Below are positions 1-5,922 of a stretch of DNA of 5,923 bases, in pieces. The stretch covers positions 1 through 5,923 of the forward strand of contig CAYZPB010000058.1 of NCBI GenBank assembly GCA_964480445.1. Direction: 5' to 3'. Made by a program: the position numbers and the translations under genes. The stretch's first letter is position 1, and each line of letters begins with the position of its first letter. The DNA is from CAYZPB01 sp964480445. GTDB lineage: Bacteria; Bacillota; Bacilli; Tepidibacillales; Tepidibacillaceae. The notes beneath the pieces were generated by a model. That model worked only from the letters and a program-made list of their open reading frames with translations, did no database searches and was not told the DNA's origin.

Positions 1-1519
1 TATTAGCCTTTGCATTGTACCACCAATCTGCGATGCTACTATAAGGCGTTAAGCCGTTTTTGATATTAATTTGATACTGCGGTTTAGTAAGTAATATTGT
101 ATCAAGTGTTAAGAGTGGAGCTATATAATGTTGCTCGCCAAAGTGCTTCTGCCATTCAGCATATTTGTTCATCCGTTGTTCAGAGTCAACAATTGTAAGA
201 GCTTGGTTCAAAAGATTATCTGAAGTTGCATCGTTTAAATGGATAACATTATAACCATTATTTAATACATCGTTCTTAGCAAGCCATTTATAATTCTCAT
301 TTGTAGGGTTTAACTCGTAATTGTTACTTGCCAAAAATAATTCGTATTCGCCCTTAGAGTAAAGTTCAGTTATATATTGCTTGCTTGGGATTGGTTTTAA
401 CTCGACAGTAACACCATTTGCTGCAAAATCTGCAACAAGTTTTTCAGCAAGTAGCTGATAAAAAGGCGTATCAGCGTAGGCAAGTTCAAATGAGAGATTG
501 GCTCCATTTAAATTAGCTTTTGCTTCACGAGCAGATAGGTAATTAAAGCTCTCTTGATGTAACCAAGAATCTTGATGCATCAGAGATAATGGCCGTTCTG
601 CGTAGCCAGCTAATTTATTGTCAATCACTTCTTCAATCTTAATCACTGAAGCGAGCGACTCTCTAACCACTTTGTCCGTAAGCTTACTTGAGTTTAAATT
701 AAAACCTAAATAGATATAATTAGCCCCAGCTACATTATAAACCTTGCTTTTAGCAAAAAGTTCATTACTAACATCTGTCGGTGTAGCATAAAAAGCATCC
801 ACATCTATTTTGTCAGAAATTGTACTTACGCTTATTCGATCCAGTAAAACCTGACCGTCGTAATTTTCATTTCGCACTAACTCAAGGCCATTCTCCGTGA
901 CCGTATCAATCCGAAATGGCCCGCTCGCTAAAGACTGTCCTGAGTCATTTTTTTTGCTAGAAATAAGTGGTGCTGTTAAAAACTCTAAATCATTTGCCGA
1001 CAGTTCTTCAAAATTTAAAGTAATAAAATTACTCTCTTCATCTAGTTCGATACCAGAGATATGGTCAGCTTTTTTCGTTCTAAACTTATCTGTTCCTAAA
1101 AGGTTAAATGTGTAGCTCTTCCAGACACCATTGTAGTTGGTGCTACTATACTGCTCAAAGCTATACACAACATCCTCATAAGTGATAGCGCTACCGTCCT
1201 CCCACTTAGCTCCTTCTTTAAGTTTGAATTTTAGTTGATTTTTCTCAATGTTGGCTGTTAGCTCACTTGCAAGATCACTAACAATTTTCAAATTCTCATC
1301 ATTATATTTGAAAAGTCCACGATAGATTGCTGATTGAAGATTATCGATGGGCAGTTCCCCACCCATAGTTTTAAGTGGGTCATAATAAATGTTTTCTAGT
1401 TTTAAAGTCAAATTTCCACCCGCAACGGGTACTACATCCTCCGGTTCAGTCCCCATTCCATTACAACCGCCTAATATTAAGGCTAGTGTCAGTAAAATTA
1501 TTAGTAAGTACTTTTTCAA
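1..1519 (-). CDS. ABC transporter substrate-binding lipoprotein, peptide/nickel family 5 (partial, 3' end off window)
   Basis: Extracellular solute receptor of an ABC importer of the SBP family 5 (oligopeptide, dipeptide or nickel binding). The frame is open from a TTG at 1519 to the window edge: 506 codons with no stop. The N-terminus (MKKYLLIILLTLALILGGC) is a lipoprotein signal with lipobox LGGC, so Cys19 is the expected lipid-anchored residue and the protein should sit outside the membrane. Family landmarks in order: KEGAKWEDG...YEDVVYSFE at about 101-121, SGPFRI at 199-204, NENYDG near 215-220, YLGFN at 270-274 followed by a DKVVRESLA helix at 282-290. The last visible residues (IADWWYNAKAN) resemble the usual C-terminal end, so only a few residues are probably missing. 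A strong ribosome site precedes the TTG. It starts 17 bases after the nrdR stop, so co-transcription is likely. No permease or ATPase gene is visible; they may lie beyond position 1. Ligand cannot be told from sequence; peptides are the default guess. Confidence 0.9.
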   Translation of the reverse strand, partial: MKKYLLIILLTLALILGGCNGMGTEPEDVVPVAGGNLTLKLENIYYDPLKTMGGELPIDNLQSAIYRGLFKYNDENLKIVSDLASELTANIEKNQLKFKLKEGAKWEDGSAITYEDVVYSFEQYSSTNYNGVWKSYTFNLLGTDKFRTKKADHISGIELDEESNFITLNFEELSANDLEFLTAPLISSKKNDSGQSLASGPFRIDTVTENGLELVRNENYDGQVLLDRISVSTISDKIDVDAFYATPTDVSNELFAKSKVYNVAGANYIYLGFNLNSSKLTDKVVRESLASVIKIEEVIDNKLAGYAERPLSLMHQDSWLHQESFNYLSAREAKANLNGANLSFELAYADTPFYQLLAEKLVADFAANGVTVELKPIPSKQYITELYSKGEYELFLASNNYELNPTNENYKWLAKNDVLNNGYNVIHLNDATSDNLLNQALTIVDSEQRMNKYAEWQKHFGEQHYIAPLLTLDTILLTKPQYQINIKNGLTPYSSIADWWYNAKAN

Positions 1520-1524
1520 AAGTT

Positions 1525-1533
1525 GCTCCCCCT
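1525..1533 (-). promoter_or_regulatory. Ribosome binding site of the solute-binding lipoprotein gene
   Basis: The minus strand reads AGGGGGAGC, then five bases (AACTT), then TTG. This strong Shine-Dalgarno match fixes the unusual TTG at 1519 as the start. The choice is supported by the Lys-Lys plus hydrophobic signal peptide that begins exactly there. Confidence 0.8.
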
Positions 1534-1536
1534 ATG

Positions 1537-1989
1537 CTATTTATCGAATAGATTTGAAATTTCATCTATAAACACGTTAATATCCTTAAATTGACGATAG
1601 ACTGAAGCAAAGCGTACATAGGAAATTTCATCAACTTGATATAATCTTTCCATAACCATTTCGCCAATTTGTTTGCTCCAAACCTCAGAAACTAAGTCAT
1701 TTCGTAACTCGCGCTCAATCTCTTCAACGATATTTTCTAGCGTTTCCATCGAAACAGGTCTTTTTTCGCAGGCGCGAATTAAACCACGTAGAATTTTGTC
1801 GCCAGAAAACTCCTCGCGTGTACCATCTTTTTTAATTACGAGAATAGGTGTCTTTTCTACCTCTTCATAGGTATTAAAGCGCTTAGCACAGGCCTCACAT
1901 TCTCTTCTTCGCCTGATTGATTTTCCATCTTTAACTGGACGAGAATCGATCACCCTAGTTCCCATGAAATTACAATATGGACATCTCAT
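1537..1989 (-). CDS. nrdR: Transcriptional repressor NrdR (ATP-cone, zinc ribbon)
   Basis: NrdR senses ATP/dATP and represses ribonucleotide reductase operons by binding paired NrdR boxes. The 150 residues match the usual family length. The N-terminal zinc ribbon begins MRCPYC, with Cys3 and Cys6 paired with Cys31 and Cys34 (CEAC), and the basic stretch IRRRRE lies between. The ATP-cone spans about 49-139, with the characteristic VIKKDGTREEFSGDKILRGL and ACEKRPVS segments and the YVRFASVYRQFKD ending. The ATG start is fixed by the invariant CPxC at residues 3-6; its ribosome site (AAAGGAT on the minus strand around 2003-2008) is rather far upstream, about 13 bases. In Bacillus nrdR is followed by dnaB and dnaI; here a solute-binding protein follows 17 bases downstream. 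No NrdR-box pair was seen in this window, so its targets lie elsewhere. Confidence 0.97.
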   Translation of the reverse strand: MRCPYCNFMGTRVIDSRPVKDGKSIRRRRECEACAKRFNTYEEVEKTPILVIKKDGTREEFSGDKILRGLIRACEKRPVSMETLENIVEEIERELRNDLVSEVWSKQIGEMVMERLYQVDEISYVRFASVYRQFKDINVFIDEISNLFDK

Positions 1990-2033
1990 TTTTTTGAACG
2001 CATCCTTTATAAATAAATAAACTATCAGTATTT

Positions 2034-2062
2034 ATAATCTCCTAGAAGATGCAAAAGGTCAA
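2034..2062 (-). promoter_or_regulatory. Candidate sigma-A promoter for nrdR and the lipoprotein gene
   Basis: On the minus strand, TTGACC (2062-2057, 5 of 6 matches to TTGACA) is followed after 17 bases by GATTAT (2039-2034, 4 of 6 to TATAAT). A shifted TTATAA two bases further on is an alternative -10 box. Transcription would start near 2027, leaving a leader of about 40 bases before nrdR. This is the only good candidate upstream of nrdR and would serve the downstream lipoprotein gene too. Confidence 0.5.
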
Positions 2063-2102
2063 GCAAATCTTAATCTTAAAAGCGGCGTTTTCTTTAAAAA
2101 TA

Positions 2103-2132
2103 TTAACCTTGAATAATGTTGTTTGTTATAAT
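2103..2132 (+). promoter_or_regulatory. Candidate extended -10 promoter for the Na/Pi transporter gene
   Basis: The plus strand holds a perfect extended -10 element, TGTTATAAT at 2124-2132. The -35 region is weaker: TTAACC at 2103-2108, 18 bases upstream, 4 of 6 matches. Transcription would start near 2139, giving a leader of roughly 70 bases. It lies back to back with the nrdR promoter, about 40 bases separating the two -35 elements. Confidence 0.5.
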
Positions 2133-2200
2133 AGTATTAAATATGCTTTTAGGGGTACTTGAAATTATTTTATAGTAGCTTTAAAGACTCAGCTTGTACT

Positions 2201-2205
2201 GGAGG
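2201..2205 (+). promoter_or_regulatory. Ribosome binding site that decides the Na/Pi transporter start
   Basis: GGAGG followed by seven bases (AAAATAC) and the GTG at 2213. The in-frame TTG at 2159 has only AGGGG three bases ahead, too close, and would add 18 polar residues in front of the first membrane helix. GTG 2213 is therefore the better start. Confidence 0.8.
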
Positions 2206-2212
2206 AAAATAC

Positions 2213-3838
2213 GTGGATACGACAGCTATGGTATTCTTATTTATCGGCGGGCTAGGCATGTTCTTGTTTGGAATTCAATACATGTCAGCGGGTTTGCAAA
2301 AGGCAGCCGGTGATAATCTCCGCAAGGTTCTTGAGCAGATGACTTCAAACCCAATTAAAGGTGCACTTGCCGGTATAATTGTTACGGCAATGATTCAATC
2401 AAGTACAGGTACAACTGTCATAACAGTCGGCTTAGTTAATGCCGGCTTTTTAAATCTCCGGCAAGCAATCGGGATTATTATGGGTGCTAACGTTGGTACC
2501 ACAATTACAAGCTTTATAATTGGTTTTAATCTCACACAATATTCTTTGCCAGTTGTTGCAATTGGTGCGTTTATGCTTTTCTTTTCGAAAAGAAAAGCAA
2601 TTAATAATATCGGGCAGGTAGTTTTTGGCTTCGGTATGGTCTTCTTCGGTTTAAAAACAATGGGCGAAAGCATGTACCCATTTAGAGACTCTGAAGCGAT
2701 AATTGATTTAATGCAAAGTTTTGCCGATAATCCGCTTGTTGGAATACTAATTGGTACAGTCTTTACAATGATTGTTCAGAGTAGTTCGGCCACTATCGGT
2801 ATCATGCAGATGCTTGCGGATTCAGGCATTATTACTCTTCAACAATCCCTACCTATTTTGTTCGGCGATAACATCGGAACAACAATTACCACTTTATTAG
2901 CGGCCGCAGGTGCTGGGGTTGCAGCCAAACGAGCCGCATTAAGTCATACTTTATTTAACGTCTCAGGTACAATTATCTTTATGTTCCTCTTGCAAATTGG
3001 CGTGTACCCTGCGGTGATTGACTTTTTCGCAAGCGATTTAAATATTAAAATGCAAATAGCGGTAGCACACGGAATTTTCAACTTTTCCAATTTACTTATT
3101 CAGTTACCCTTTATTGGTTTGCTTGCCTATGTAATTACTAAACTTGTTCCCGGTGATATACGTGAGTTCGAATACGGTGTCAAATATATTGATAAACGTC
3201 TTTTAAATAACCCTTCACTTGCACTAAGGCAGGTAGTGCACGAATTGGCAAGAATGGGCGGAGTTGCTAGAGACGCTTTAGAAGATGCGATTGATTATTT
3301 CTATACCGGCAATGAAGAGAAGATTATTCACGCCGCAGCAGAAGAAGAGATTATAAATGAGCTAGATAAAAGCATTTCAGATTATATTGTTAAAATCAGT
3401 TTGCGCTCACTTTCTAAGAAACAATCTAATCAGGCATCAATTTACCTACAAATTACAAACGATATTGAGCGAATTGGGGATCACGCTGATAACATAATGG
3501 AACTGGGGCAATTTGCTCATAATAATAAATTAGAATTTACTGACATCGCAAACGAGGAATTACGAACGATGTTCGATTTAACTCTCTTAAGTGTCGAGCA
3601 AACTTTTCAAGCATTAGAAGATCTCGACGCTAATCTAGCAAGGCAGGTCATTGCAAATGAACAGGTGCTAGATAATATGGAAGCTGAATATCGTAAGTCG
3701 CACCTTAAACGATTAACTTCTGGAGAATGTAGTGGAAGTGCAGGCGTAGTTTTTCTTGATATTATTGGTAACTTGGAACGGATAAGTGACCATTGCTTTA
3801 ACATTGCACAAGCCATTAAAGAAGATGTTTATTCATAA
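2213..3838 (+). CDS. Na/Pi-cotransporter family protein with C-terminal PhoU-like domain
   Basis: Predicted inner-membrane sodium-dependent phosphate transporter of the NptA/PNaS family, 541 residues from the GTG start (559 from an upstream TTG judged unlikely). The N-terminal half is hydrophobic and holds the family's inverted duplicated motif: QSSTGTT at 62-68 with GANVGTT at 91-97, and again QSSSATIG at 189-196 with GDNIGTT at 218-224. The first helix (FLFIGGLGMFLFG, about 8-20) is typical of the family. The cytoplasmic C-terminal part, from about 335, is PhoU-like: helical and acidic, with the metal-cluster-type motifs NDIERIGDHADNI at 416-428 and GNLERISDHCFNIA at 519-532. Homologues are often annotated as uptake proteins, but export or phosphate homeostasis is possible, and direction cannot be read from sequence. 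It is divergent from nrdR and convergent with gapB, so it is probably transcribed alone. A perfect 26-bp palindrome lies within the coding sequence at 2574-2599. Confidence 0.93.
   Translation: MDTTAMVFLFIGGLGMFLFGIQYMSAGLQKAAGDNLRKVLEQMTSNPIKGALAGIIVTAMIQSSTGTTVITVGLVNAGFLNLRQAIGIIMGANVGTTITSFIIGFNLTQYSLPVVAIGAFMLFFSKRKAINNIGQVVFGFGMVFFGLKTMGESMYPFRDSEAIIDLMQSFADNPLVGILIGTVFTMIVQSSSATIGIMQMLADSGIITLQQSLPILFGDNIGTTITTLLAAAGAGVAAKRAALSHTLFNVSGTIIFMFLLQIGVYPAVIDFFASDLNIKMQIAVAHGIFNFSNLLIQLPFIGLLAYVITKLVPGDIREFEYGVKYIDKRLLNNPSLALRQVVHELARMGGVARDALEDAIDYFYTGNEEKIIHAAAEEEIINELDKSISDYIVKISLRSLSKKQSNQASIYLQITNDIERIGDHADNIMELGQFAHNNKLEFTDIANEELRTMFDLTLLSVEQTFQALEDLDANLARQVIANEQVLDNMEAEYRKSHLKRLTSGECSGSAGVVFLDIIGNLERISDHCFNIAQAIKEDVYS
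2574..2599. repeat. Perfect 26-bp palindrome inside the Na/Pi transporter gene
   Basis: Two 13-base arms meet with no spacer at the 2586/2587 junction. The left arm is TGCTTTTCTTTTC and the right arm is its exact reverse complement. It encodes the stretch around LFFSKRKA at about residues 122-129, a positively charged loop after a membrane helix. It is not followed by a T-run, so it does not look like a terminator. Function unknown; it may be a by-product of A/T-rich Phe and Lys codons. Confidence 0.85.
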
Positions 3839-3856
3839 GTAAAAGCTTGATACATA

Positions 3857-3900
3857 AACGAGAGGAAGGATGTTCTCATCCTTCCTCTCGTTCGTTTTGT
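3857..3900. terminator. Probable bidirectional terminator between the transporter gene and gapB
   Basis: A perfect 16-bp inverted repeat (3857-3872 with 3877-3892) encloses a four-base loop, TTCT. On the plus strand the stem runs into TTCGTTTTGT, an interrupted T-tract; on the minus strand the stem ends in TTT followed by ATGTAT. It begins 18 bases after the transporter stop and ends about 30 bases beyond the gapB stop. This suits a shared rho-independent terminator of two convergent genes; it should be stronger for the plus-strand gene. Confidence 0.85.
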
Positions 3901-3927
3901 AAGTACATACACTCTACTCTATAGCTA

Positions 3928-4944
3928 CTAGTTTCTATTACTGTAAGCTTTAGATATGTGTTTTGCAACATCAACAATGCGGCAGGAATAGCCCCACTCG
4001 TTATCGTACCATGCAAGTATCTTAATCTGCTTTTCTCCTATAACCATTGTTGATAATCCATCTATGATCGAAGAATTCTCATTACCAACAAAATCCACTG
4101 ATACTAGTGGTTCCTCAGTATATCCGAGAACGCCTTTCAGATGACCCTCACTTGCTGACTTAAGTGTAGAATTTACTTCCTTAACAGTTACACTCTTTTT
4201 GACATTAACAACTAAGTCAACGAGCGACACATCAGGAGTTGGCACGCGGATTGCTAAGCCATTTAATTTCCCCGCCATTTCAGGAATAACAATAGATAAG
4301 GCTTTTGCAGCTCCCGTTGAAGTAGGAATCATTGAAAGTGCAGCAGCGCGCGCACGGCGTGGGTCCTTATGCATATTATCAAGCAGCTTTTGATCACTAG
4401 TATAGGAATGGATTGTTGTCATCAGTCCATACTCGATTCCGAAATTATCATTTAGTACCTTTACAAATGGAGCCAGGCAGTTAGTAGTACAAGATGCATT
4501 AGAGATGATGTGATGCTTGTCATAATCATATTCAGCTTCGTTAACCCCTATAACAATCGTTACATCTTCATCAACAGCTGGCGCAGTAATTAATACTTTC
4601 TGCGCACCTGAGGTAAGATGTGCAGAGGCTGATTCTTTGCTTCTAAACTTACCGGTAGCTTCGATTACTACTTCAACATTTAAATCAGACCATGGTAACT
4701 TGGAGGCATCACGTTCAGATATTAACAGTGTCTCCTTACCATTTACAATTAGACTATTATCCGTGTAATCAACTGGAAATTCAAACTTCCCATGAACTGA
4801 ATCATATTTTAGCAGATGTGCAAGCTGTTCAGGCGTATAGCTTGCATTAACGGCAACAATATTAATCTCTTCCTCAGCAACCATCCGACGAAATACCATC
4901 CGTCCTATTCTCCCAAAACCATTAATTGCAACCCTTATTGACAT
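3928..4944 (-). CDS. gapB: Glyceraldehyde-3-phosphate dehydrogenase, GapB type (probably NADP-preferring)
   Basis: Interconverts glyceraldehyde-3-phosphate and 1,3-bisphosphoglycerate in the cytosol; GapB-type enzymes favour NADP(H) and gluconeogenesis. The 338 residues match the usual length. The Rossmann motif INGFGRIGR spans 7-15, the catalytic Cys152 lies in SNASCTTNCLAP, His179 in TTIHSYTSDQ, the phosphate-binding STGAA at 209-213, and the NAD-site WYDNEWGYS at 312-320. The second strand ends in AVNASYT, so Ala34 stands where NAD-specific enzymes have Asp32 (Bacillus GapA numbering); Asn190-Met191 stand where they have Leu187-Pro188. These changes argue for NADP use, which is inference. 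The ATG start has AAGGGGG nine bases upstream. It lies 65 bases after coaE, the position of gapB in Bacillus, which supports the name over gapA. A TATAAT box in the gap may give it separate control. Confidence 0.93.
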   Translation of the reverse strand: MSIRVAINGFGRIGRMVFRRMVAEEEINIVAVNASYTPEQLAHLLKYDSVHGKFEFPVDYTDNSLIVNGKETLLISERDASKLPWSDLNVEVVIEATGKFRSKESASAHLTSGAQKVLITAPAVDEDVTIVIGVNEAEYDYDKHHIISNASCTTNCLAPFVKVLNDNFGIEYGLMTTIHSYTSDQKLLDNMHKDPRRARAAALSMIPTSTGAAKALSIVIPEMAGKLNGLAIRVPTPDVSLVDLVVNVKKSVTVKEVNSTLKSASEGHLKGVLGYTEEPLVSVDFVGNENSSIIDGLSTMVIGEKQIKILAWYDNEWGYSCRIVDVAKHISKAYSNRN

Positions 4945-4997
4945 CGATTTATTCCCCCTTATATTTAAATTTAATTACTGACTAATTTAGACTAAAT

Positions 4998-5026
4998 ATT
5001 ATAAAGCGCTTAGCTTCCATAATCAT
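4998..5026 (-). promoter_or_regulatory. Weak candidate promoter for gapB
   Basis: On the minus strand a perfect TATAAT (5003-4998) lies just after the coaE stop codon. The -35 position 17 bases upstream reads ATGATT, only 3 of 6 matches. An eight-base palindrome, AAGCGCTT at 5004-5011, abuts the -10 box and could be an operator. Downstream, TTTAGTC and TTAGTC form a short direct repeat around 4982-4995. GapB genes are often controlled separately from coaE, so an internal promoter is plausible but not proven. Confidence 0.3.
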
Positions 5027-5612
5027 TGATCAAACTTGTAACAACACGATCAACTTCCGCTTCTAAGGTTGGTAAATCATTATTATTATAAATAACAATA
5101 TCTCCTTTACGGATGTACTTACGGATTGAACCCATCGTATGAACCCGATAACATGCCTCCTGTTCAGATAATTGGTCTCTTTTCATTAAGCGCTCAACCT
5201 GTTTTTTCCGATCAGTAAACACTACAACTATTAAGTCAAATAGCATTTCTGATTTCGTCTCAAAAAGTAAGGGAAACTCAACCAAGACTATTTGATTTTC
5301 AAGTTCCAGCTCTCTTGCACGTTTCATGGTCTGTCTAATGATTGGCCCATGCGTAATTTTATTAAGTTTTCTCCTTTTCCACCAACTATGAAAGATGATA
5401 TTACCTAATTTTTTACGATCAATTTCCTTATTATCTAGTAATATTTCCTCGCCAAAGTAATCCACAATCTCTTTCCAGACTACGGTCCCAGGTTTAATTA
5501 TCTCTTCATGGTAGACTTGATCCGAGTAAACAACCGGTATCCCCCTACTCTTAAAAACCTCCGCAACTGTAGTTTTACCACTTGCAATCCCACCAGTTAA
5601 ACCAATCAGCAT
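5010..5612 (-). CDS. coaE: Dephospho-CoA kinase
   Basis: Catalyses the last step of coenzyme A synthesis: ATP-dependent phosphorylation of dephospho-CoA at the 3'-hydroxyl. The protein starts MLIGLTGGIASGKTT, the family's P-loop at residues 7-14, and has 200 residues, the usual size. The start is the ATG at 5612, nine bases after GGAGG; a TTG at 5621 abuts that site and is too close. Further landmarks: EEIIKPG at 36-42, the partner-strand VEFPLLFE at 111-118, the lid arginines in ERLMKRD at 140-146, and GDIVIYNN at 170-177. Asp31 aligns with the Asp33 regarded as catalytic in Haemophilus CoaE. Several normally conserved positions are changed: Tyr29 for the first Asp of DAD, an extra Gly89 inside the HP motif, Met160 for the lid Gln, Tyr175 for Asp in the VIDN motif. 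It may be a divergent but working enzyme. It starts 19 bases after mutM and precedes gapB. Confidence 0.92.
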   Translation of the reverse strand: MLIGLTGGIASGKTTVAEVFKSRGIPVVYSDQVYHEEIIKPGTVVWKEIVDYFGEEILLDNKEIDRKKLGNIIFHSWWKRRKLNKITHGPIIRQTMKRARELELENQIVLVEFPLLFETKSEMLFDLIVVVFTDRKKQVERLMKRDQLSEQEACYRVHTMGSIRKYIRKGDIVIYNNNDLPTLEAEVDRVVTSLINDYGS

Positions 5613-5621
5613 TGTCTTCAA

Positions 5622-5626
5622 CCTCC
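5622..5626 (-). promoter_or_regulatory. Ribosome binding site that decides the coaE start
   Basis: GGAGG on the minus strand, nine bases before the ATG at 5612 and directly touching the in-frame TTG at 5621. Normal spacing therefore selects the ATG. The resulting N-terminus, with the glycine-rich P-loop at residue 7, is also the family norm. Confidence 0.8.
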
Positions 5627-5631
5627 AACAC

Positions 5632-5922
5632 TTACAATTTCTGACAGTTTGGACAAAAGTGCGTTCCCCTGCCCGCTACTCTAATCTTTTCAATAGTTGT
5701 ACTGCACTGAAAACAGGGTTGGCCCGTCTGTCCATAAACTAGTAAATGATCTTGCATTGACCCTTTGCCGTATATTGTTTCAAAAGATTTAATGCTTGAG
5801 CCACCATATGTAATTGCTTTGTCTAAAACCGTACGCATTGCCTTAGCTAGTAGTTCTATCTCTTGGTTAGTTAGGCTATTCGCTGGTCGACTTGGATGGA
5901 TCATGCTTTTTGCTAACGAGTC
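5632..5922 (-). CDS. mutM: Formamidopyrimidine-DNA glycosylase, C-terminal part (5' end off window)
   Basis: Base-excision repair glycosylase/AP lyase that removes 8-oxoguanine and ring-opened purines. Only the last 96 residues are in the window, about a third of the usual 270-280. The frame continues upstream of an internal Met at 5904 (DSLAKSMIHPSRPANSLT), which matches the family's conserved helix-two-turn-helix segment, so that Met is not the start. Counting from it, GGSSIKSF lies at 34-41 and the C-terminal zinc finger has Cys64, Cys67, Cys84 and Cys87 (CFQC, 16 residues, CPNC). The DNA-phosphate-binding GRGTHFCP segment is intact. The catalytic N-terminal Pro-Glu is outside the window and cannot be checked. 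It is the upstream partner of coaE with a 19-base gap, an arrangement seen in many Bacillota. Confidence 0.95.
   Translation of the reverse strand, partial: DSLAKSMIHPSRPANSLTNQEIELLAKAMRTVLDKAITYGGSSIKSFETIYGKGSMQDHLLVYGQTGQPCFQCSTTIEKIRVAGRGTHFCPNCQKL

Noticed and set aside
897..1115. A 72-codon plus-strand open frame opposite the lipoprotein gene
   Set aside because: It is antisense to a clearly coding frame, has no recognisable motif and no convincing ribosome site; likewise the frames at 1389-1571, 1673-1870, 2395-2673 (minus), 3607-3816 (minus) and 4199-4393.
1875..1887. A 13-base string TAAAGCGCTTAGC shared by nrdR (1875-1887) and the coaE end (5002-5014)
   Set aside because: The nrdR copy encodes conserved residues (AKRF), and a shorter AAGCGCT also occurs inside coaE near 5185; two copies in AT-rich DNA do not show a functional site.
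2143..2175. A 10-codon leader ORF (ATG 2143) ahead of the transporter gene
   Set aside because: No ribosome site precedes it and its codons show no regulatory pattern; it looks like chance.
2159..2212. An 18-codon N-terminal extension of the Na/Pi transporter from TTG 2159
   Set aside because: The ribosome site there is only three bases away, while GTG 2213 has GGAGG at normal spacing and gives the family's usual N-terminus.
5000..5017. A catabolite-responsive element (cre) upstream of gapB
   Set aside because: Only the central AAGCG core fits; the outer TG and CA positions do not match the cre consensus.
5613..5621. TTG at 5621 as coaE start
   Set aside because: GGAGG touches this codon directly, so initiation there is unlikely; ATG 5612 has a nine-base spacing and the normal N-terminus.
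5632..5904. A complete 90-residue zinc-finger protein starting at Met 5904
   Set aside because: The frame stays open upstream to the window edge and the upstream residues match the continuing MutM sequence, so this is the tail of a longer gene.
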